Source: Bolinopsis microptera
Taxonomy: Eukaryota; Ctenophora; Tentaculata; Lobata; Bolinopsidae
Direction: 5' to 3'
DNA: 64,000 nt
Assembly: GCF_026151205.1 (NCBI RefSeq)
Contig: NC_087080.1
Location: forward strand, 3,885,096 to 3,949,095
The stretch's first letter is position 1, and each line of letters opens with the position of its first letter. The notes under the pieces are model-generated. The model ran no database searches, was not told the DNA's origin, and saw nothing but the letters and a program-made list of their open reading frames with translations. Below, piece after piece: positions 21,973-34,200 of the stretch. The translations under genes were made by a program, and so were the position numbers.

Positions 21973-22222
21973 ACGTGCCATTTATTCTACACCACGTGTC
22001 ATTTCTTCCACACCACGTGTCATTTCTTCCACACCACGTGTCATTTCTTCCACACCACGTGTCATTTCTTCCACACCACGAGTTATTTCTCCTACACCAC
22101 GTGTAATTTCTTCCACACCACGTGTCATTTCTTCCACACGACGTGTTATTTCTTCTACACCACGTGTCATTTCTTACACACCACGTGTCATTTCTTCCAC
22201 ACCACGTGTCATTTCTTCTACA
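21973..22222 (+). repeat. 21-bp minisatellite, each unit with an E-box
   Basis: Twelve copies of a unit close to CACCACGTGTCATTTCTTCCA; nine keep an intact CACGTG palindrome. Unit length is a multiple of three, so both strands look open (FFHTTCH and TRGVEEM repeats), but there is no sign of a gene. It lies about 280 bp upstream of the dioxygenase start codon. Confidence 0.9.
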
Positions 22223-22498
22223 GCCAGTGAATGGGATTTGTGTCAGCTAATCAGCCCTTTCTACAATTTCACTTAGTTTCTCTGCAGATAATGATGTAAC
22301 GAGATCGTTTCTGTAGACCTGTATTTTCTAGGTTTCTAATTGTTAAAAAACGCCAGACATTAGTAGATTTTTGACCATCATACAATCTTTTAAAAGAATA
22401 TGTAATATGTATTAAAATCTACCATGAGTTTTATTTACAACTTTCTTGTTCGCCTGACTAATTAACTAATTACAGCTGTCCTGCTTAGCACTCGGCCC

Positions 22499-23386
22499 AT
22501 GAAAGAGTTTACTCTAACACCTGAACAAGTGCAGAAATTCGACGAGGACGGATATTTAATAATCGAGAACTTCCTCCCAGAATTACAATGTGACCTCCTT
22601 AAACAAACAATAAAAGATGTTATTGACCAGCATCTTGACTTGGAGACCCATCCAAAAACCATGTTCACAACTTACCAAGCCAACAAAGCCAAACCTGACA
22701 CTCACATGATGACTGACTACTTCTTAAACAGCGGGGATGGGATCAACTTCTTTTTTGAGGAAGGAGCATTTTCCAAGGAGACTAACGAGCTAGCTTATTC
22801 TAAATACGATGCTGTTAACAAGATAGGACACGCTCTCCACACAGATGTTCCAGAGTTTAAGGAAGTAGCTCAGGGGGATGGTATCAAGAACATATGCAAA
22901 GCACTGGGTATCAAGAAACCCACTCTTCCCCAGAGCATGTATATCTTCAAGTCAGGTGGGTTGGGTGGCCCGGTGACACCTCACAAAGATAATTCCTTCC
23001 TCCACACAGGAGGCACCAGGCTGCTGGGTCTCTGGATACCTCTAGACGATGCCACCACGAATAACGGGTGTCTCTGGTTCATCCCTGGATCCCACAGGGA
23101 ACCTGCCACTTTGTTCATGAACAGGAACGAGGCAAACACGGCGTGTGAGTTTGTGGGGGAGAAGAATGCGAACTATGAGGAGGATGATAAGTATGTGGTA
23201 GCGGAGGTTAAACGTGGGTCTTTAGTTCTTCTGGATGGGGACGTGGTTCATAAATCGTATTCGAACACTTCTGATAAGCCGAGAAACGCTTTTACTTTCC
23301 ATTTGTATGAGGGAGAAGGTGCTGATTGGGGCGCTACTAATTGGAATCAGCCTACTGATAAGGGAACTTTTGTGGAGCTGTACTGA
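22499..23386 (+). CDS. PHYHD1: Phytanoyl-CoA dioxygenase domain protein (PHYHD1-like)
   Basis: Intact single-exon ORF of 295 residues, close to the usual length of PHYHD1. It belongs to the Fe(II)/2-oxoglutarate oxygenases of the PhyH family. The iron-binding facial triad is visible: H162 and D164 in the TPHKDNSF motif and the distal H251 in DGDVVHKSY, with R262 eleven residues later placed to bind 2-oxoglutarate. The N-terminal LTPEQVQKFDEDGYLIIENF block is typical of the family. PHYHD1 is an oxygenase of uncertain physiological substrate and differs from peroxisomal PHYH; no peroxisomal targeting signal ends this protein (LY terminus). A possible splice acceptor (TTACAG) lies 24 bases before the ATG, so a 5' non-coding exon is possible. 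The lack of introns in the coding part could reflect an old retrocopy. Confidence 0.92.
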   Translation: MKEFTLTPEQVQKFDEDGYLIIENFLPELQCDLLKQTIKDVIDQHLDLETHPKTMFTTYQANKAKPDTHMMTDYFLNSGDGINFFFEEGAFSKETNELAYSKYDAVNKIGHALHTDVPEFKEVAQGDGIKNICKALGIKKPTLPQSMYIFKSGGLGGPVTPHKDNSFLHTGGTRLLGLWIPLDDATTNNGCLWFIPGSHREPATLFMNRNEANTACEFVGEKNANYEEDDKYVVAEVKRGSLVLLDGDVVHKSYSNTSDKPRNAFTFHLYEGEGADWGATNWNQPTDKGTFVELY

Positions 23387-23681
23387 TCTTTTGAAGAATC
23401 GCTATAATTTCTACTTTTTAGTGAGGAAATCACTTTGTTTCGCTATGGTTTAGATATATGAGAATTCTACTACTGAGATGTTTTTATTGTATGCCGCTTA
23501 TTGCTTTACTGGATTTATAGGTTTTATGTTTTATGACAGAGATTTATTTTTAAGAGATCCTTTGGACATTAATTTCAGTGATAGTCATGATTAATATTAC
23601 CTATATTAATTGATTTAAAATTTGATTTTTTATAGACTCAAATGTGTTACTCTTCATTTTATTATTATTATCGTATCAGAA

Positions 23682-23687
23682 AATAAA
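23682..23687 (+). terminator. Polyadenylation signal AATAAA
   Basis: AATAAA about 295 bases after the stop codon of the PHYHD1-like gene, followed by AT-rich sequence. It is the best candidate 3' end of that transcript. Confidence 0.5.
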
Positions 23688-24116
23688 GCCACTGATAATT
23701 TGCAATAGCTTATATTTTGATTCTTTGCCTATCAAATTATAATGACTTACTTGCTGTAAAAATGACCATCTCAACTGAGATGATTTTACATATCTTGCAA
23801 AAGTTCAAATCGTCAACCACAAAAATTTACTCTTTCAAACGGTGATAGGAACGACGGAAGGTAACTGCGTTACAAGGGTTGCTTGCGGAGGTAACCACGT
23901 TGACAAGACCCGAATGTTACAATATCTGGTACGTATTTCAACAGTTACAGTCCGTTCCTTTTACCGAATATTCAGACAGACAAGTTGGCAGTATTCTAGG
24001 TTCCCTTAATACTTGGAGGGAATATTTCGTAGATTATAAAATTGATATAATGAGTTTTTGATAGGATTCGAAGAGTACGACTAGCTTGCCTGTGCGTGTG
24101 TACAGTTGACGTGAAC

Positions 24117-24222
24117 ATGTTGGATCATGTTATTGGTTACAAAGAATTTGGAGATGTGATAGTCCTTGACGTTAGAACAACACCCATGTCAGGAATAACT
24201 GGACTTCAGCCCAGGCGAGAAG
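24117..24222 (+). CDS. Possible first coding exon of an unrecognised gene
   Basis: ATG followed by 35 codons of balanced composition (MLDHVIGYKEFGDVIVLDVR at the start), ending one base into a codon at GGTACAG, a possible donor. No partner exon was found and read-through stops soon after. It may be chance. Confidence 0.15.
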
Positions 24223-24682
24223 GTACAGCTAATGTTCAGTTAATTTGTATTTTAACTACCATCCTCGCTAATTAAACTGAGGAGGGGGTTCTTAGGAGAT
24301 TGAACAATCTCATGTGAAAACAAGAGTAAAGTTGTAAGGGGTGATTGTTATTACTACATAAGAAGTGATTTGAGGTCCAAACCTCCTGTCGTTTACTTTA
24401 AGCAGAGTTCCTGACGGATCGCCCGGAAATACCTTGTTTTCAAGTAATTCGACTTGAGGCTGTCGAATAGTGGATTGCAGTCCATTACAATCTAATTAAG
24501 ATAATTAAATGTTCTGCCTTGATTGAAATTACATGTTTTACGATTTTCTGGGCATCTCTATAAATTTGGTAGTAATCACTTTCATATTGTTATAATTTAC
24601 CTGTCACTTGCTTATAATACATAATTTTAAACGCTGTTTATTTATATTGCTATATTGCTCTCCTTGATCTGGCTTACCCTCC

Positions 24683-24815
24683 ATACTCCAGATAGTTAGC
24701 ATGTTATTCTCCATACTCCAACACGTTATTATCCATACTCCAACACGTTATTCTCTAATCTCCATACTCTAACACGTTATTCTCTAATCTCCATACTCCA
24801 GCACGTCATTTTCCA
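24683..24815 (+). repeat. Tandem repeat of CTCCATACTCCAACACGTTATT
   Basis: Five imperfect units of 22-29 bp built around CCATACTCCAACACGTTATT, with variable TCTCTAAT spacers. Confidence 0.75.
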
Positions 24816-25890
24816 TCCTCTGCAATCTGCCTCCTGCTTATTCGGATGCTCTCCCGCCTTACACTCACACTGACCACGCTATTTACACGCTATTTACCTC
24901 GTGAAGTGAGAGTGAGATGGTTCTGCCACTCTACCACTCTCTATTATTCCATGTGTACACGCCTCTCCATTGCTTGTCCAGCTCTGTTAACTGTGTATTA
25001 ATTACTTCATAATTACTCATTAGATTAGACTGATAGTCTGCAGTTTTGGCTCAAGTTTGTTGTTACGTGCAACTTTAGAACTTTGCAATCCAGATCATAT
25101 CTATATGCAAATTGGCGCTCAGATTGTATTAACTAGGCGCGCTCAGTACAATTTGCTTGAACCTAAGAGTGTCCTAGACAGCTTGTGTTAGGTACTTCTG
25201 AAGTCATTACCTCATTAATTAGTCATTACACTTCGTAGTAAAGCTCTATTCTGTGATGGTATTGTTGCTCCAGTTCCCATGGTTACCGTGATATATATTG
25301 TAGCTTACTGTAGGAAGATCATTTTCCATTACGTATTTGTGTGTTGTGTGTTGTGTGTGACCATCAACCATGTCCACCGCATCTTTTTAATTCTTTCTTT
25401 GCAACATACGAAGTACGAACCAGCCTTCAAATTAATCAATTAAATTTCTATTGGTATGACGTATGTACATGTTTTATACACGTATCATGTCACTAAACGT
25501 TGTTATGTCCTGACTCCATGTACTATTTGAGTACCTATAATATAACAGCCTAATTATGTTTTGTTGGCCCCTGAACACCCAGTACTCCTACAATCCAGGA
25601 GTTTGTATTAGGCACCAGCTGTTTCACCTGTCTTTTTCACCAGCTGTTTCTTGTCACCTGTCTAGTTTACGAATCTTACTACTTAGAGCACTAAGTTCTT
25701 CAGCTAGTACAGGCCACCTGGTGAGTCAGATAACTGTGCTCAGTCCTTAGGTCCTCCAAATCTATTGTAGTAGGATCGGTGTTGTATTTTGTGAGGTTCA
25801 GAGTATGGTTTAGAAAATGGTTTCTACAGTCAATACTCAATCCTTCAATACGTAAATCTGGGCACTGGGCAGTATCCAGATAGCCCGACC

Positions 25891-25918
25891 CCTGTTCGCG
25901 AACAGGTGTTCGTGAACA
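25891..25918. other. Paired palindromes around TGTTCG(C/T)GAACA
   Basis: A perfect 16-bp palindrome CCTGTTCGCGAACAGG (25891-25906) is followed at once by a near-palindrome TGTTCGTGAACA (25907-25918), giving two copies of the same inverted half-site 14 bp apart. This may be a dimeric transcription-factor site. Confidence 0.3.
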
Positions 25919-27481
25919 GTTGTACACTATATTACAATATGACCGCTTCAATCTATTGATTGGTTACCAGATTATACTATTGTATAGTTTTAGGTTTAGG
26001 ATCCCCCTTGTATTATGTATAGTTTTACAGAACCATCAATACAATCTCCATCAGTTAGCTCTGTAATAAGCTCCTTACATGTAGCAGGTAAATTAGATAA
26101 ATATAACTTCTCTCGTAATGATATAACCTGTATGTACTGGTCTCTCTTTCTCGTTCAGATACTAATGTCGGTACATAGTTGCCAATATCCGTGTGTATTC
26201 AAGTATAAAGACTAAACGCTTGTGCATGCTTTTGTCAAACATGGTATAAACAATTTTGCTTTTGTTGTTATATTCAACTTTTAAAACGTTTTAATCTTCA
26301 AGCTGTGTTGTTTTCTAAGAGCTGCGAGGCAAATTTTGTTTTGATTTACCGTAAGTTATTCAAGTCGATCAGCTTGTACATTCCTGTTTTATCTTAAATT
26401 GGGCACATTTTGTGCTTATTTTAAGCGTATCAAAATAATCACTGTCGCATGTTCTCCATTTGTTATTCAGTATTTCACAGCTGGTATAGAAAAATAGTTG
26501 TTGACTAATTAGTCAACAGTTTCATTTAATTGTGGCGGTGTTTCGTGATATTTCCGACTTTATTTCTTGTGTTCAGTATCAACGTACATTTCAAAAGTAC
26601 ATTGTATCGCGTAGATAATCATTCATCCGGCATTGTTGCTGAAACTCAAATTTAACACTTGTTAAGTGCGCTTTAAAATAACCGCCCCTTTACGTATTGA
26701 TGACACGGTGGACAAGACAAACAGTGCAATAACATGCAATAGAGCATCATAGATATGACATGCAAATCACATGTATTGGACATCCACCAGTTATTGTCTT
26801 TTTGTGGTAGTGGATGTGAAGTTTGTTTTTAACTTTAGTCATCTCATGGTTATGGTGCGATGCGTTTGTAGTCACTTTCAGATTGTGTAGTGTTTTGTAT
26901 TTTTCGTATTTTATTGGAGTGAAGTACTGAAAAGGAAATACATAATATGCTCTCCTTTAAGCTAGTATAATTTCAGCTTTTTCAGTTAATATAATGACTA
27001 GATGTCCCTTTGCTTAACGTTACTCCAGTTTGCTCATTTATACCTGCAATTTTTATATGCTTACAGGACTATTTAACACAGGTATAATAAAACATATATA
27101 TTTGTACTTTGTACTATTAGACGTGAAATACACTACTGTACACTGTACTCTGTACACTGTATAATGTATACTGTACACTGTACACTGTACCGGCCCTGAA
27201 GCGTCTTCTTACCTGTCCGACACGTCAAGTTCTTGTTAGCTGTCTTGCAAGCATAGTTTGACACTTGAAGTGTCGCATTTCTTTAGTTGCTGAGGAGTGG
27301 CAATTTACTATTCAAAGTTCGCCTGTTTTTTTTAAGTAGAAAACTGCAGAGTCTACATTTTCTTCTTGCCTCTAACTATGAACAAAACTTGCTGATTTTC
27401 GATGTTACAGTCAGTACCTTGTTATTCTATATAAAATAAATATGATGGATAAACTACAGGGTGATGCAAAGAGAATGGTGG

Positions 27482-27507
27482 AATTTTGCATATATATATG
27501 CAAAATT
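27482..27507. other. Perfect 26-bp palindrome
   Basis: AATTTTGCA, then TATATATA, then TGCAAAATT: a perfect inverted repeat, about 20 bp after an ACAGGGTG motif like the end of the MITE at 7712. It may be the remnant of a transposon end. Confidence 0.4.
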
Positions 27508-27646
27508 AGAATAACACAATAAAAATACTTAACAATTTGCTCAATCCAGCGTCCCTTATTTATTAATTAGGTAGCACCCTTTTGTATAATGACATACCAG
27601 CTCACAGATAATTCAATAGACAGCAGAGCGGCGGAGAGGTGCAGTA

Positions 27647-27748
27647 AGTTTGTTTCGACACGTGACAGGGATTAACCTATCAGCTTGCTGCATTTACTGA
27701 TTAAACCCCAGAAGGAAGAATCACTGTCACGTGCCAAAACAAACTTGC
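27647..27748. repeat. Short foldback repeat with CACGTGACAG arms
   Basis: The left arm (AAGTTTGTTTCGACACGTGACAGGGATT) is the inverted, mildly diverged form of the right arm ending CACGTGCCAAAACAAACTT, so the ~100-bp segment can fold into one hairpin. The internal blocks recur at 13281-13350, so it is probably a small non-autonomous transposon. Confidence 0.55.
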
Positions 27749-29283
27749 GCCATCTTCCTTCTATTATTTCATTGCATTGACCTTGTTCAGATTTTGTTTA
27801 TCCACTAAAAATGTTGTCTTGTGGATTTTCCAATAGAATCAAGAAGAAGAGTATTGAGTGTAAATTACAATCGAATAACTTACACTTTATAATTATCAAG
27901 TTACTGATCACATTACCAAGATAATTCTCCCGTCTACTGATGCATGTGTGGTGTTTGTCATTTTCATATAATTTTTTCCTTTTCACCCTTTTGAAAAAAG
28001 GCAATAGTGAAAGGTTACGAATGGAGGTTTTTGCAGAAAAACGTGGATTTTGGAGAACGAGATAGGTGGGTTTAAATATGTCGTGTGTTCGTTCGTTACC
28101 ATGCAACGAAAAAGTTGGGCGCGCGCGAGGATTGCTTGCGGAGATGTGATGTATAGATAGCCTGTGATCTATGAATGCGCGGCGCGACTGTGTATATGAT
28201 GCATGTAATGTATAATATTACTATTAGGTAATACACCCAATTTGTACGTGGCACGCGTAGTGTATTGATGTGTACACGAGTATATATAATAGTTTACCTT
28301 TGCTGATAATTTCTTGAATTACAGATACAAGTTAAGTTCTACGGCAATTGAACTGAATTTCAAGTGTTTCCCGTATTTGATGCATAATTGATCAATATTA
28401 TTATCATGAAGATTGAAGTGAGCTGATTGGAGCTTATAGTTATACTTAAATTTATAGTAAATGTGAAATGGAAATCTAGCGTCCGCCAAAACGAAACAAC
28501 GGGCGCAATTCTTGTTATGGCTCAATTTCCTATCTAAATTTTGAAATCCGAGACCCGATACAAATCTATGGTTTAGGACCAGATCAGCGACATGCAACCG
28601 AGAAGAGAAGTTTAGCTGTCTTATCGAGGTAAGCGCGATAAATATCCGAATCTTCGCCACATACCTGAACTATTTACAATGCTCTTTTCACGTGGTATTT
28701 AAGCAGAATGCGAAAAATTGAATTTTCAGTATTCAAGATTACTCAAACGCTGGCTAATATTTGGGTCAAAATATATAAGTACATAAACGTTTTTCCTTCC
28801 TCTGGGTTTGAAGTGGAAGGATTAATGCAGAAATTTATGGTTTGATTGACTAAAGTTAAATACTCGGGGAAAAGTAGTCTGTAGCTGTCTTTACTTGGAG
28901 TTGGCTGGACTAATGTGAGATAATATGTCCATCGTCCTTTTCGCACAGATGCTCAAAACGGTCTACTGCATCATGTTGTCGGAAGGCGCCAATCTTTAAT
29001 TGATACACAAGCTGGCGCAAATTTTACGCGCAGTATTATATTAATTATATTATATTATTTATATTATATATATATATATTTATTATAAATTATATTGCTT
29101 GTTCATTGTTGCGCCGTTCATGTCGGTCATGTCGACCAAATTAAATCGGCTTGTAGCTAGATTGAGTCGATCGACTGCCAGCAAACGTGCCATAATTTGG
29201 TGATCCGGTCCATTCGAACACCTCCGAGTAACAGTTACCTAGAAAACCTTTCAGAAGGACGAGATTGAGGATCGAAACATGTG

Positions 29284-30818
29284 ATGGGCTGCTGTCAATC
29301 TAAATCTAAGGTCAAACCTATTGTAGCATCATGTCCTGAATGCCACAAAACGTATGATTCTTCTGTTATCGGTAAGGAATGTGCAAGCATTAATGATTTG
29401 CTCAGTTCATCGGAATTATTTTTCCGCTATCAGAGTCCTTTCGAATAAATCGTTTCAAGAATCAAGATTTCCTGTCTCTAACGCAATTGCGTCCGAAATT
29501 TTAGCTCTCTTATCACTTATCAGTAAAACTTCAGCAAATATCGGTACAGAGCTATACGAGCACATAGCAACAGCACATTGTCCTGAACAAGGTAGTATCG
29601 AGTGTGTCCTGTGTGACTCAAAAGTCTTCTGTAAGGTTTGTGTTAATACCCCGCTATTTCCATTGTGATATCTTGATATTTGTGATGATTACCCTTAGAG
29701 AATAAAAATACCTCATTAACTGCAGATACGATTTTGAACTTGTGTAAGCTTTAATTTCTAATACGTACTTGACTCGAATCTCGATTTCTTATTTAATCTA
29801 TTTGTTTCTGAAATCTTTTTCCTAGCCATCTCAGGGATATATAGACCACTTGAGAAAAGAGCACAATTTCGCTGCACAGCTTGAAAATGGCAGCGTTGGT
29901 GGTCATGATATCACTATTACTTGCCCCGAGTGCTCAAAAACATTCGAATCTAAATCGGCAGGTTTGTGTAAACTGCGAATGGACGTGAATAATATTTGAA
30001 TGACAATTTTAGCACTAATATTTCTGCTGATTGATCGTGTGCATTGACTCGTGTCACTACTCAAACACTGTCACTCTCTAGTCTCTACCTTCCTCTGTTA
30101 TTCGTGGTTGCTCATGATGGCCATGACAGTCATTAGTTTGTTCTTACTACATAGTACATATGTATATACGTTTTCTTTGTGATTCCAAGAGCGAATAGTG
30201 ATCAACAACTCTAAAGCATTGTCAACTTATTTAAAATGGGTTTTTATTGCCGATATTTGTTCCTTGATGATATACTCGATTTCTATCCCCTTTTAGTACC
30301 TACCAAGAGATAAGTTTTTTTAAATAAAAAAAAGAGATAATTAATGCATAAAATAAAATTTCCAAAATTAAAGAAGATAAAAGAGATCACGTATAAACAA
30401 TTTCAGAAGATTTAGGTTGTAATCTGTACGATCACATATCCTCTCTTCACATTTCGGATCAGATCACATGTTCTCTGTGCGGTGAGGCTGTCAAATCCAC
30501 GGTAAGTTTTCTTGTGGTCAGTGATTTGTGATTGTTTTTTTTTCAGATAGCACGCGTGTTTTATCATAGCGTTATAGTGCAATATCCACAATTGGGTCTA
30601 TTCAATTATATCAATTATCTATGATAATTTCTTTATTGATAATTAAAAGTTATCAAAATTATGAAGTTGAATTACTGACAACTTAACTGGTGCAATGACT
30701 GGTGCAACTCAGGACTACATCTCACATCTGCGGGAGAATCACGAGTTTGTAAACCGAAACGAAGTCAGGGAGGACGCTCTTCTGGTTACCTCCTCCCAAG
30801 CTGCTACCCTCAATAACG
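29284..30818 (+). CDS. Four-finger C2H2 protein with N-terminal acylation signal
   Basis: Five exons join in phase: 29284-29371, 29535-29635, 29826-29961, 30407-30501 and 30713-30818 (about 175 residues). The start MGCCQSKSK is a classic dual-acylation signal: Gly2 for myristoylation, Cys3/Cys4 for palmitoylation. Four C2H2 units follow: CPEC...YEHIATAH, CVLC...YIDHLRKEH, CPEC...YDHISSLH and CSLC...YISHLRENH, alternating CPEC and C-x-L-C types, which suggests duplication of a finger pair. A membrane anchor argues against a nuclear DNA-binding role. The last exon either runs on to a TGA at 30836-30838 or splices on. Its phase matches exon 3 of the TIR gene downstream (32049), so the fingers could be an alternative 5' end of that gene. 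The start was chosen because the ATG at 29279 meets an immediate stop. Confidence 0.6.
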
Positions 30819-31253
30819 GTCAGTGCAGGATTGTCTGATTTTTACTAGATTGCAATATTGCATATTGGCTTGGGTGGAGACAAGAAACATTTGTTTTTTT
30901 GGGATTTGGTTTCAGTTCCACCTGATCAGCTCATGGAAACGACCAACTTCACGCACTACTGACACGTGTCGAAACTCATACATGTCATAGTGAACAGCAT
31001 TTTTATTGATTTTGTAGACACTGATACGATCGATAAAAATCATAACAAACATAATAGTTGACATCTATCAATTAGCAGATTTTTTTCAGTCAATTAACGG
31101 TAACTACCGGAAATGTAGCTCACATAGCTTGGACGAAAACCAAAACACACCTTAACAATAACACTCATCATAACAAGATGATCATTTTCCTCTTAAACTG
31201 TTTGCAACTAGTTCAGTCACAACTCGCAGGCAAATCGTACTCTTTCCCTCAAA

Positions 31254-34200
31254 ATGTCTGATAATCCGAAACTTAGTGATAGGATCTTATTAGAGATATC
31301 CGCGATAAAAACTCTGATTCAAGATGTTACCAGTGGTTGGATCAACCAGGTTCGTTAAGGAGGTCCTTAGAAAAGTTGTCAAAATATCTTAAAGTTGTTG
31401 GCCAGTTTAATCTATTTCAATCCTCTGAAGACGATCCATTTAAGTTTGATTAAAGGCTACCATGTACTAAGATGACTTTTTAAGGAAAATTCTGAGGACG
31501 ATATATCTGAAAACGAAATATCTGAAGACGAAATATCCGAGGACGATACTGACTGTACAGAAGGGGACACGAAACAAACACTTCCCGAGCTATCTCTTCT
31601 AGAAGAGAATGCCCCCGATGTTACCTCATTCCGTTTTGTTCAGCAGCTTTACTCCTCTCACTCACTATTAAAAGAGTGTCTGGATATCATTGATATTGAT
31701 AAGGATGAGGCAGTTCCTTGTACCAGTTCAGGTTCGAGCTATCGCTCGCGTACAAATTGAAATAGGTTGCACGTGCAAATTGAGAATATTGTTGCGTTAT
31801 CGAAGCATCGGTGCCCGATAGAGTGCCTGTTGTTCATTTTCGCTCTCCAAGAAAATAAAGTTTGTCCTTCCATCACATTATCACTATAACAAACTTGTTT
31901 GTCACCCACTCATTCGATCTTACGTATCATAAGGGATGATAGAGTTACCCACTGTTAGAGCTGTCCCTAAAAGTAGTTCTTAGATTTATTTGCACAACAG
32001 ACGTGTCGTTACAAATACAAATAAAATGACACCGCGCAATTATTTCAGCTCCTCAACCAACTCGAGAAGGGAGGCCCATACCGAAGCCCGGAGATAAAGT
32101 GTTGTGTAAATGGGGTAAATGGCAGTACTTCGACTCCACTATCTTAAGGTAAAAAATCTTGAGATCAGTTCTAAATTGTTTTCTTATTCACCGCTTCATG
32201 AACTCATATTATAGTTGCTGTTTTTACCACCAGTATTCAGTACTATTATGTTAGTTAATCTAAAATTCTTTCATTAACTGAATATTGATTCTGGTAGTTT
32301 CGACGAGAACAAGTTGGAGTATTACATAGAATGGGATGACCAAGACCCATCAGACCGGCATGTCTCCATCGAACATCTCGCTGTCAACCAATCCCCCTAT
32401 GAAGATGAAATCGGTAAGTTGCGCATTTCATTTTTGAAGTATTAAAAGGATGGTATGGAAGTAGATAGTATGGTAACTACATAATTAATTATGGTGATTA
32501 CCTGGATATGGGTATCCGGTAATAACTCAGATATCAGTACCTTGCTGATGTTTACAATCCTGGCAGGTATTGGTTCCATGGTGTTGTTCCATCAAGGCGG
32601 ATATTGTGCTAGCGCGGAGGTAGGCAGACTAGCAGGAGTCAGGTGGCATCAAGGCAAGATCACCAGCATCACAACTGCAGCTGACGGCACTAAACTTTAC
32701 AGTGGAACTCATTCTAAATGTCAGTAAATATCTAGAAATTTAATTCCCGCGAAGTTTTAGAAATAAATATGATAACATTGGTGGTGTCACTTTTAAAATG
32801 CTAATCTTGCAGTATCCTCATATTATAATGAAACACATTGTCGAATCCCTAAAGCAACTTCTTGCAGCGGCGTCTGACGGCAAGTGGGTGACATATAAAG
32901 GTTATGAACCAACTTTCTCCAACTACAAACTAGAAGAACTGCGGTGTGCACCTAACTTATTCGACATCCTCGAGCAAAACGTATCTCAACAGAACCAGGA
33001 AATGAGCTTTAACACCAAATGTGATGTTTATCTGTCCTACTGCCCCAGTGATAGTTTGGTGGACGTGAAAGCAGGCCTCGCTAAGTCTCCCAATAAAACC
33101 AGGAATTATGAGAACATGAACGACCCACTTACGTGAGTAATAAGATTGTTGATTCACCGTCATTTAACTTTCAGGACGATAAATTGTAGTAAATTGAGCA
33201 ATGAACAATTTTAATATTTTTTTTTCAGGATCAAGAAAGAATTAGAATCTCTAGGCTACAAAGTTCTCAGCAACATCCGTAACGGCCATAATCGTGAGCT
33301 AGACCTCAACAAGATCGTGTCCTGTATCAAGAACTGTAGCATGTTCATCTGCTGCATCAGTGATGATTATGCTGTGAACGATAACTGTCGGATGGAGATG
33401 CAGTACGCCAAGAAAACTGCCCACAAGCCCTCTATTCCTATCATTGTTGGGGACGGAGGTTGGGATTGGCAGGCCACAGTTGTAGGAATGTTAATCGCGG
33501 GAGAGAGATATATTGACTTCAAAACAAGGGATCTATTCGATGAGAAGTTTGAAGATTTGAGGATCCAGGTAATATTTGATTACGATTTCTGCTGAGCTTT
33601 CAGTTCATTGACCGAATTTCCCCAAACCTCTCCCCCTTCCTTTAAAGTTTACAAACACCCTGTAGATATCCGGATAAACACTTAAACATCATGTAGTTTT
33701 TAAATGTTACAAATGTAAATTGTAAGGGTTTTATCTCCGTTTAAATCCCAAACAGGTAGGCAATATAGCGGGGAAGGACAAACCATCCGGGACAGCAGAA
33801 TCAGGTGAACAGCAGGTTACAACGCCAGAATCCAACAAAAAAGACATATTTGTAAGCTACTGCTGGAATAACTCGTCTCTCAGCGAAGAAAACAATGAAA
33901 TTCCAAAACTTTTTGGTAGCCAGTGGAATGACCCAAGAAAGATCAAGTCTCTTCTTTCTGAAAAATATAATGGTAGGTATTTTCAAATATCTGTTTGAAC
34001 GCCTTGATTATTTCCCTAGCCCACTCAGTGTACACTCAGTGCACACTCCGTTGGTTAGTTGGTATCGATATTGTTATTCATCGTAAAAATACTTGAAAAT
34101 TAATTTTAAATTATCACTAGTACATCAGCTTATAACTGCATCATCTGTTATCGCTTATCAATTTAAATTCGTGAAATGAGCATTGAGATTCCGGCAAGCA

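Larger units (their letters stand above)
23700..29283. other. Long intergenic stretch, no firm gene
   Basis: About 5.6 kb with several small repeats and palindromes but no convincing multi-exon gene. Minus-strand ORFs of 102 codons (27798-28106) and 113 codons (28319-28660) have no recognisable domain. One possible first exon lies at 24117-24222. An AT-only stretch is at 29038-29093. Confidence 0.5.

Noticed and set aside
21982-22230. FFHTTCH and TRGVEEM repeat proteins
   Set aside because: They are products of the 21-bp E-box minisatellite, open by unit length alone.
27455-27480. Second MITE starting ACAGGGTGATGCAAAG
   Set aside because: No inverted partner end was found downstream; only the start motif resembles the element at 7712.
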